Shown piece after piece: positions 58,292-64,000 of a stretch of 64,000 nt of DNA. Source of the DNA: Bradyrhizobium sp. CCGB12 (GTDB taxonomy: Bacteria > Pseudomonadota > Alphaproteobacteria > Rhizobiales > Xanthobacteraceae); assembly GCF_024199845.1 (NCBI RefSeq), contig NZ_JANADO010000001.1:3844001-3908000 (forward strand), read 5' to 3'. Each line of letters begins with the position of its first letter. The stretch's first letter is position 1. Position numbers and translations under genes: made by a program. Below the pieces are notes generated by a model that worked only from the letters and a program-made list of their open reading frames with translations, made no database searches and had not been told where the DNA came from.

Positions 58292-59467
58292 GTGCTCCAC
58301 TACCAGCCAAACAAGGAGTTGGGCGAGACGACTGCGACAGCATTCGCCCCGTCCAACGGCGATGGACGGAAGTTGCACGTCCTTCTCGTACAGACCCAGG
58401 CCGAAAACGCCGGTGCACAGGAGATCTCCAGGCTGCTCGGAGCTGGCCTCTCCGCCCGCGGCTACCGCGTCACCAATCTGTTCTTCTTCCGCAAGTCGGA
58501 TTCGTTCGACGAGCCGCCCGATACGCTCTACTGCGCCCCGAGCCGGCCGGGACATCCGCTGGCCCTGCTGCGAATGTTGTGGACGCTCGGCAGTCATATC
58601 AAAACAACCAGGCCCGACGCCGTTCTGACCTTTCAGCATTTCGGTAACGTCATCGGCGCCGGCGTGTCGCGCCTCGTCTGCCGCGCGCCTGTCATCGCCA
58701 ACCAGGTTTCATCCGCGCTCTCGATGAGCTGGCCCGTCCGTACCGCCGACATCGTCATGGGCAGCCTCGGCTTCTTCGACCGCATCACGCTCAATTCGAA
58801 GGACATGCAGTGCGAATATTCGCGCTACCCTGCGGCCTATCGGTCACGCATGGTCCATGTCCCGCACGGGTTCGACGACAAGGCCCTCACCTTGCCGAAG
58901 GAAGCAGCACGAGAACGATTCAATCTGCCGCCGGACTGCACCCTGCTCGGCTGCGCGGCAAGGCTGCACCCGCACAAGCGGCTTGATGCGGCGATACGCC
59001 TGCTGCCGGATGAACCATCCTGGCACCTTGCACTGGCCGGACAGGGCGCCGATGAAGCCCGACTGAGGCAGCTGGCCGACGACTTGAACGTATCGGACAG
59101 GCTGTATCTGCTCGGCGAAATCCCCCCGCGCCGGATGGCGGACTTTCTCGCCTGTCTGGACGTGTTCGTATTCCCGACGCAGGCTGAAACCTTCGGCCTG
59201 GCTGCGGTCGAGGCTGCAAACGCCGGTGTTCCCTCCGTCGTCACCGATCTTCCGGTGTTGCGCGAAGTGTTGTCTTTCGAGGGAAAACCGACTGCACTCT
59301 TCGTCGACGCCTCCGATCATGCGAAGCTGTCGGCAGCCGTTTCGAAAATTCTGACGGATCAAACCCTGAGCGACGAACTGCGGCAAAACGCCAAAGGCTT
59401 GAAATCGCGCTATTCGGTCGATGCCATGGTTGAGGAATACGTTCGACTTCTCAGCCAAGTCATTTGA
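58292..59467 (+). CDS. Glycosyltransferase family 4
   Basis: Cytoplasmic retaining GT-B glycosyltransferase of 391 residues, expected to add a sugar to the EPS repeat unit. The N-terminal domain has HVLLVQTQAENAGAQEISRLLGAGLSARGY. The C-terminal Glycos_transf_1 domain has CAARLHPHKRLDAAIRLL, LYLLGEIPPRRMADFLACLDVFVFPTQAETFGLAAVEAANAGVPSVVTDLP; the FGLAAVEA block carries the ExxxxxxxE-type motif. The start is GTG at 58292; no ATG is available before conserved sequence. Upstream GGGAT could be its SD. The next gene starts within 30 bases and is probably cotranscribed. Confidence 0.88.
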   Translation: MLHYQPNKELGETTATAFAPSNGDGRKLHVLLVQTQAENAGAQEISRLLGAGLSARGYRVTNLFFFRKSDSFDEPPDTLYCAPSRPGHPLALLRMLWTLGSHIKTTRPDAVLTFQHFGNVIGAGVSRLVCRAPVIANQVSSALSMSWPVRTADIVMGSLGFFDRITLNSKDMQCEYSRYPAAYRSRMVHVPHGFDDKALTLPKEAARERFNLPPDCTLLGCAARLHPHKRLDAAIRLLPDEPSWHLALAGQGADEARLRQLADDLNVSDRLYLLGEIPPRRMADFLACLDVFVFPTQAETFGLAAVEAANAGVPSVVTDLPVLREVLSFEGKPTALFVDASDHAKLSAAVSKILTDQTLSDELRQNAKGLKSRYSVDAMVEEYVRLLSQVI

Positions 59468-59496
59468 CGGGACGCGTTGGAATAGATTGGCTCGAC

Positions 59497-61032
59497 ATGA
59501 TCATCGAGTTTCGCTGTGAACGTGAGCATGCGCGGCGGTGGATGAACCGCGAGACGCTGTCGATCGACGGCAGGGATGTCCCTGTTCAAGTTGCTTGGAC
59601 GGTTACGACGCAGCCACGCGCCACCGGTCTCGACGCACTGTTCGAACTCGAACGCATGGTGCTGCACAGGGGCAAACACAGCGGTGCCGGCAAGCTGAAG
59701 GTCATTCCGGAACGGACGCAGGCTCGCACGGGCACAGTCGACCTGATCGTCGATTTCACGACTGCAGCGCGACCCGCCGACTGCTCGGCCCGGCTGTATC
59801 TCCGTCCGCTGTTCAATGGAGCAGCAGGCGAGAACGCCGCACTCGCCGCCATTCTCGCCGGCGATCTGCCGGTCATCGAGATCGTCAACGAGGTCGATGG
59901 CACAGTGCTTGATCGCGGCCATCCTTCCGCAGAAGTCGCGGCAGGCTTGAGCGGCGCGCTCGAAACGGTGATGGCGCGAACCCTGACCATGGTGGCCGCG
60001 ATCCTCTCGGAGCGGCCGCGGATCGTGCCGCAACTCACACGCCCCGCAGCAGGCGGCAATGGCCGGCAGCCGGCGGCCTATGTCCTGCGCGGCCTTGCCG
60101 TATCGATCGCCAAGGAGATCTATCGCCTCTGCTGCTATGCGCCGCACTGGCATGTCGGATGGCGCTTCAACGACGGCGCCGGCGTCTGGCAGACCGGAGA
60201 TCTCTCCGGGCCCCCCTGGAACGTCCTCGGCGATCCCGGAAATCATTTCTACGCCGATCCCTTCCCGATCACCTGGCGGGGACGAACCTTCGTCTTCTTC
60301 GAGGATCTCGATCATCGGATCGGAAAAGGAATCATTTCGGCGATCGAATTCGGTGCCGCCGGACCGGTCGGCGAGGTCGTCCCGGTGCTGGAGGAGCCCT
60401 GGCACCTCTCCTATCCGTTCCTGATCGAGAACGACGGCGCGTTGTGGATGATCCCGGAGAGTTCGGTCCACGGCGACGTCGCGCTCTACAAATGCATTCG
60501 TTTTCCGGACAAATGGGAGCGGCACGCGACGCTGCTGTCCGGCCTCGAACTCGCCGATGTCACGATCACGCGACACAATGGCCTGCACTATCTGTTTGGC
60601 GCCTGGCGCGACGGAACCGGCGGCTATTCGGACTCGCTGGCGATCTATTACGCCGACCGTCTCCTGGGCCCCTGGTTGCCCCATGCCAGCAACCCGGTCC
60701 TGATTGATCGCGCGAGCACGCGACCGGCAGGGAATTTTGTCACCATCGATGACAAATTGTGGCGCCCGGTTCAGGATTGTGCCGCCGGTTACGGCGCAGC
60801 GCTCGCGCTTGCGGAAATCGTCGAACTGTCGCCGACGACATTCAGGCAGGTCATCCGCCACTCCATCAAGCCCGGACCGGCATGGCCGGGCCGGAAGTTG
60901 CACACGCTGAACCGCTGCGGCCGGCTCGAGGTGATCGACGGATCGCGTGTCCAGCCGAAGACCCGAGCCTTGACGAGCAGATTTCCATCGGCCGGCTTGT
61001 CGCCGCGAACCAGTCCGTCGACCGCCGGCTGA
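59497..61032 (+). CDS. GINT1 N-domain-like beta-propeller protein of an EPS cluster
   Basis: 511 residues from the ATG at 59497; the frame is open back to a TTG at 59464 overlapping the previous stop. The first 220 residues are unlike anything I can name with certainty, but they resemble the formyltransferase-like/accessory N region found in such proteins. Residues about 225-480 show the propeller repeat seen at the N-terminus of plant glucosamine inositolphosphorylceramide transferase: NHFYADPFPITWRGRTFVFFEDL, LIENDGALWMIPESS, HNGLHYLFGAW, STRPAGNF. In bacteria these accompany glycosyltransferase genes, and their activity is not established. It is probably in an operon with the GT4 gene. Confidence 0.65.
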   Translation: MIIEFRCEREHARRWMNRETLSIDGRDVPVQVAWTVTTQPRATGLDALFELERMVLHRGKHSGAGKLKVIPERTQARTGTVDLIVDFTTAARPADCSARLYLRPLFNGAAGENAALAAILAGDLPVIEIVNEVDGTVLDRGHPSAEVAAGLSGALETVMARTLTMVAAILSERPRIVPQLTRPAAGGNGRQPAAYVLRGLAVSIAKEIYRLCCYAPHWHVGWRFNDGAGVWQTGDLSGPPWNVLGDPGNHFYADPFPITWRGRTFVFFEDLDHRIGKGIISAIEFGAAGPVGEVVPVLEEPWHLSYPFLIENDGALWMIPESSVHGDVALYKCIRFPDKWERHATLLSGLELADVTITRHNGLHYLFGAWRDGTGGYSDSLAIYYADRLLGPWLPHASNPVLIDRASTRPAGNFVTIDDKLWRPVQDCAAGYGAALALAEIVELSPTTFRQVIRHSIKPGPAWPGRKLHTLNRCGRLEVIDGSRVQPKTRALTSRFPSAGLSPRTSPSTAG

Positions 61033-61077
61033 CGCACGGCAAGCAAAATGCCCTCGGCCGCCACCGGCAACCGTGGG

Positions 61078-61362
61078 TCAGCAGCCGTGGCAGATGATCA
61101 GCTTCCTGTCGACCTCAGCGTCGAGGCGCCGCAGCTCGGCGTCGATCGATGACAATCCGGCGCTCAGCGGAATGTCAATTGGGCGCGGCTGCCGGTGACC
61201 TATCGGCGCCCGCGATCGCTCGTCCGAAGCCATGTCGCCGGCGGACGCAATCTTGCGGATCCGCGCGCCTGTCATCGTTTCGGCATCTGCGCCGTTGGTG
61301 GAAGAGCCGAACAAAAGCAAGACGGCGACGACGATCGGACCACATCGGTTGGACATCATCAT
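61078..61362 (-). CDS. Small secreted protein of unknown function
   Basis: A 94-residue protein with a signal peptide (MMMSNRCGPIVVAVLLLFGSSTNGADA) and a mature part of about 68 residues with no known motif. A late pair of helices (SIDAELRRLDAEVDRKLIICHGC) ends in a CHGC-like cysteine pair. The start is supported by TAGGAGA directly before three consecutive ATG codons. It lies between the EPS locus and the histidine kinase, both strands considered. I do not recognise a family. Confidence 0.6.
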   Translation of the reverse strand: MMMSNRCGPIVVAVLLLFGSSTNGADAETMTGARIRKIASAGDMASDERSRAPIGHRQPRPIDIPLSAGLSSIDAELRRLDAEVDRKLIICHGC

Positions 61363-61498
61363 TCTCCTATCGCATTGGGTTGGGTCACTTCGAGACGAGC
61401 AACCTGATGCGATGGATAGAACGACGGAGCTACATGAAGGCTTCGCGCCCGCAATATCGCGTTACCGGTGAAACGGGTGATGCACCGTTCGGCAATCG

Positions 61499-64000
61499 CT
61501 AGCCGGCGGTGGCTATGCGCTTCACTCGTTTGCCTGCCGACGCTGCGAGGCATCGCGACAGCGCCGCGGCGAGCTCGGCCGACATCAGCGGATGATGGAC
61601 GAGTTCGGTGACGCCTGCGGTCGCAAGCAAAGGCGCAGCGAAGTGATGCACCGAGGGGCTTGCGAGAATGATCGGCAGACACGGCGCCGCATCATGCAGC
61701 AGGTAGGCAAGATCGAGCGAGGAGCCTCCCGGCACGTGGCACACCAGCGCCACGTCGAAACGGGTCCCCGCGGCGCGGCAGGCCGCTTCGGCCTCGGCCA
61801 GCACCGAGAATCCGACCGGCTCGTAACCTAGCGCGGCGAGAATTTCCTCGTAGCGCAGCAGTCGCTTGCGGTCCGCTTCGAACACCAGAACGGTTTCCCC
61901 AGTGCCGCGCAACGCGAGCGACGGCGCGTGCTGCACCGATATCGGCTCGTCCGGCGATCCGCACGGCAGCCAGATGTCGAAGCGCGTCCCGGCGCCAAGC
62001 GTGCTCCGCACGGCCACGGCGCCGCCGTGCTGCTCGACGATCTCCCGGACCGTCGCAAGCCCGAGACCGTTGCCTTCCGAGCGCGTCGTGAAGAACGGCT
62101 CGAACGCCCGCTCCAGCGTCGCTTCGTCCATTCCCGGCCCCGGATCGGAGACCGAGATGACGGCGAACCGTCCACGCAGCAACTCGGTTCGCCCCATCGA
62201 CAAGGGATGCGTGACCTCCCGTTCGGCGATCTGCAGGTCGATGAAGCCGGGCTGTTCCATTGCCTGGGCGGCGTTGTTGCATAGGTTGAGAATGACCTGC
62301 TGCAATTGCGCCGGCTCGCCGGAGACGGTGATGCCTTCGGCGCGCTGGCTGACCACGAGCTTCACATGCGCAGGCAACGATGCGGCAAGCAGCGCCTGGG
62401 TTTCCGCCACCAGCGTCCTCATGCAGATGCGCTCCTGTCGTCCCTGGCTACGCCGGCCGAAGGTCAGAATCTGGCCGACAAGCTCGCTCGCCCGCTCGCC
62501 GGCCCGGCGGATCTCGGCGAGGCTCGTCGCAGGCCGGGTTCCCGATTTGATGCCGGTGTCGGCGAGCTCGACGTAACCGAGGATCGCCCCGACGATATTG
62601 TTGAAGTTGTGGGCAATGCCGCTGGCGAAGGTGCCGATCGTCTCCATCCGCCGAGCCTGTTGCAGGCTCGCCTGGAGCCGCTCCTTCTCCTGCTCGAGGA
62701 CCACGCGTCCCACGGCGTTGCGGATCGCATCGAAGGCGGTGCGGAAGAGCGCAAATTCGGCCCATTTGCTCAGCGCAGCGGCCTCTACCGCGTCGAAGCC
62801 GAGAATGGCCGCGTGTCCATGTTCGGACGCGGTCTTAATGCACAGCCAGCCCCGAATTCCGGCTTCGTCGAGGAGGTTCGCCAGATCGTCGGGATGCGAT
62901 GGCCGGACCCTGGGAATGTAAATGATCGCATCCTCGCGATCATCGAACCGTTGGGCCAGATCGCGTGCCCGGTTCGGCCAGGTTGCGTCGAGGCGAGTAC
63001 CCTCGCGGGCCCACCGATAGACATTGTCGGTTGTTGTTGCCGACCATGCGAAGTAAGCCCGGTCCGCACCTATAAAGCCCGCAAGCTCCGCAAGCGCACT
63101 CTCGACATGACTACGGAGGCCATCGCGATGCGACTCGATGAATCGCATCGAGATGTTTGCGATCACATGCTCGAAGGCGGCGCGACGGCGCAGAGCCTTG
63201 GCGCGGGCGCGCAACAGCAGACCGAAATAGACGAGAGCACCGAGGAGCAGCAGCGACGTGAGATACTGCAACAAGCGGTTCTTGCGCGCCGCGAGCCGGG
63301 CAGCGATCTGGCGCTTGACGATCAGCGCATGGACCGCATCCTGCTCGCGATTGCTGGTCTCGGCGACTAACGCTTTCAGAATGGCGTCGACATCCGGAAG
63401 CAGGTCGTGCAGCAGCTGGCCGTGCGCAACGGCGGCGTGCAGCAGCTCGTTGTCTTCGGACGTGATCTGCAGGCGTTCGAGATTGTCGAGCCGGGACTGC
63501 AGCTCGCCCGCGGTGACGTCGGACGTGTCGAGCGTCAGTTGCAGCATCGCCGCGGACAGCGCCGAGACGTCCGCCACCAGCGGCCTGTCGTTCGACGACG
63601 ACAGACGGGAACTGAACAGGCTGAAATAAGTGAAGGAATTCCTGAGCAGCGCGTTCTTGCTCTTGAACTGCTCGATCAAATCCTCTTGCCTGGCGGCACG
63701 CGCCGCCAGCATGTCGATCGCGGCATTCTGCTCCCTGTCCGTACCGGCAGCCTCGCGAAGCCGCACCAGCGCTGCATCGTAGGCATCCACCATCGCGACG
63801 AGCGCATCGTAATTCTTCGACAGGCCGGCCCGTGACGTCAACACCTCGCGGTTCACACCGCGCTCGAATCGGGTGAAGTCGGAAAGCGCCTGCGTTTGGC
63901 GATCATAGCGGTCCGAATTCAAATTCAGGCCGTTCAGCAGAAGCCAGGTCAGCAGCGCGAGCAGGAACGCCACGCCGATCATCGCGGGGGCGATTTTCAT
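61499..64000 (-). CDS. VirA-like hybrid histidine kinase with pseudo-receiver domain
   Basis: Inner-membrane sensor kinase, 833 residues; the ATG is the last codon of the window, so an upstream start cannot be excluded, although MKIAPAMIGVAFLLALLTWLLL is a normal first membrane segment. Architecture: TM1 (5-25), all-helical periplasmic DAHL-like sensor (25-240), TM2 (LLQYLTSLLLLGALVYFGLLL, about 245-265), GAF-like domain (about 275-430), HisKA with His464 in GIAHNFNN, HATPase_c (NLCNNAAQAM, VSDPGPGMD, EGNGLGLATV), and a C-terminal receiver-like domain (about 715-825). In the receiver the usual phospho-acceptor Asp is Cys754 (VALVCHVPG) and the acidic pair after beta-1 is poor. No response regulator is visible in the window. 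Confidence 0.85.
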   Translation of the reverse strand: MKIAPAMIGVAFLLALLTWLLLNGLNLNSDRYDRQTQALSDFTRFERGVNREVLTSRAGLSKNYDALVAMVDAYDAALVRLREAAGTDREQNAAIDMLAARAARQEDLIEQFKSKNALLRNSFTYFSLFSSRLSSSNDRPLVADVSALSAAMLQLTLDTSDVTAGELQSRLDNLERLQITSEDNELLHAAVAHGQLLHDLLPDVDAILKALVAETSNREQDAVHALIVKRQIAARLAARKNRLLQYLTSLLLLGALVYFGLLLRARAKALRRRAAFEHVIANISMRFIESHRDGLRSHVESALAELAGFIGADRAYFAWSATTTDNVYRWAREGTRLDATWPNRARDLAQRFDDREDAIIYIPRVRPSHPDDLANLLDEAGIRGWLCIKTASEHGHAAILGFDAVEAAALSKWAEFALFRTAFDAIRNAVGRVVLEQEKERLQASLQQARRMETIGTFASGIAHNFNNIVGAILGYVELADTGIKSGTRPATSLAEIRRAGERASELVGQILTFGRRSQGRQERICMRTLVAETQALLAASLPAHVKLVVSQRAEGITVSGEPAQLQQVILNLCNNAAQAMEQPGFIDLQIAEREVTHPLSMGRTELLRGRFAVISVSDPGPGMDEATLERAFEPFFTTRSEGNGLGLATVREIVEQHGGAVAVRSTLGAGTRFDIWLPCGSPDEPISVQHAPSLALRGTGETVLVFEADRKRLLRYEEILAALGYEPVGFSVLAEAEAACRAAGTRFDVALVCHVPGGSSLDLAYLLHDAAPCLPIILASPSVHHFAAPLLATAGVTELVHHPLMSAELAAALSRCLAASAGKRVKRIATAG

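Overview
The window looks like a chromosomal segment of a high-GC alphaproteobacterium of the Bradyrhizobium/Rhodopseudomonas type. This is an inference from a VirA-like hybrid kinase with a DAHL-like sensor, an ExoP-like polysaccharide co-polymerase, TTCTAA-rich elements resembling Irr iron-control elements in front of iron genes, and the style of the TonB receptor leader. No RNA genes, CRISPR arrays, transposases or phage genes were seen.

Region 1 (1-48.5 kb) is one siderophore locus. It has an Sfp-type phosphopantetheinyl transferase (cut at the left edge), an L-ornithine N5-monooxygenase and an IucB/VbsA-like N5-hydroxyornithine acetyltransferase, a PvdE/SyrD-type ABC exporter, a DUF2218-SIP ferric-siderophore reductase with a FhuC-like ATPase, a FhuB-like double permease, a Tat-exported FhuD-like binding protein, an HSL-family esterase, three giant NRPS genes (5479, 2185 and 3271 codons), a SyrP-like Fe(II)/2-oxoglutarate hydroxylase, a type II thioesterase, an MbtH protein, and a TonB-dependent siderophore receptor ending in a strong terminator. 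The genes from mbtH (45.8 kb) leftwards to the permease (7.05 kb) are all on the minus strand, mostly overlapping or nearly touching, and probably form one long operon.

The NRPS genes read in transcription order as FAAL-T / C-A-T-E / C-A-T // C-A-T / C-A-T // C-A-T-E / C-A-T-E / C-A-T / C-A-T-TE: a fatty-acyl starter and eight amino-acid modules. Codes read by eye suggest acyl - D-Asp (beta-hydroxylated by the SyrP-like enzyme) - X - Phe-like - Gly-like - D-(N5-acetyl-N5-hydroxy-Orn?) - D-(Ser-like) - Gly-like - (N5-acetyl-N5-hydroxy-Orn?). One beta-hydroxyaspartate and two hydroxamates would give six donor atoms for Fe(III). The prediction is an amphiphilic mixed hydroxycarboxylate/hydroxamate lipopeptide siderophore; I do not recognise this octapeptide order as a known compound.

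Region 2 (49-61.1 kb) is an exopolysaccharide locus: GH5 glycanase, ExoQ-like polymerase/ligase, GNAT (CelD-like) acyltransferase, FAD oxidoreductase, Wzx-like flippase, Wzz/ExoP-like co-polymerase with a degenerate ATPase, GT4 glycosyltransferase, and a GINT1-N-like beta-propeller protein. Its intergenic spacers carry recurring TTAACC/TTAA-N7-TTAA-like elements resembling CtrA sites. Region 3 (61-64 kb) holds a small secreted protein and a VirA-like hybrid histidine kinase whose receiver domain lacks the phospho-acceptor aspartate.

Many long open frames antisense to the NRPS genes are codon-bias shadows and were left out.
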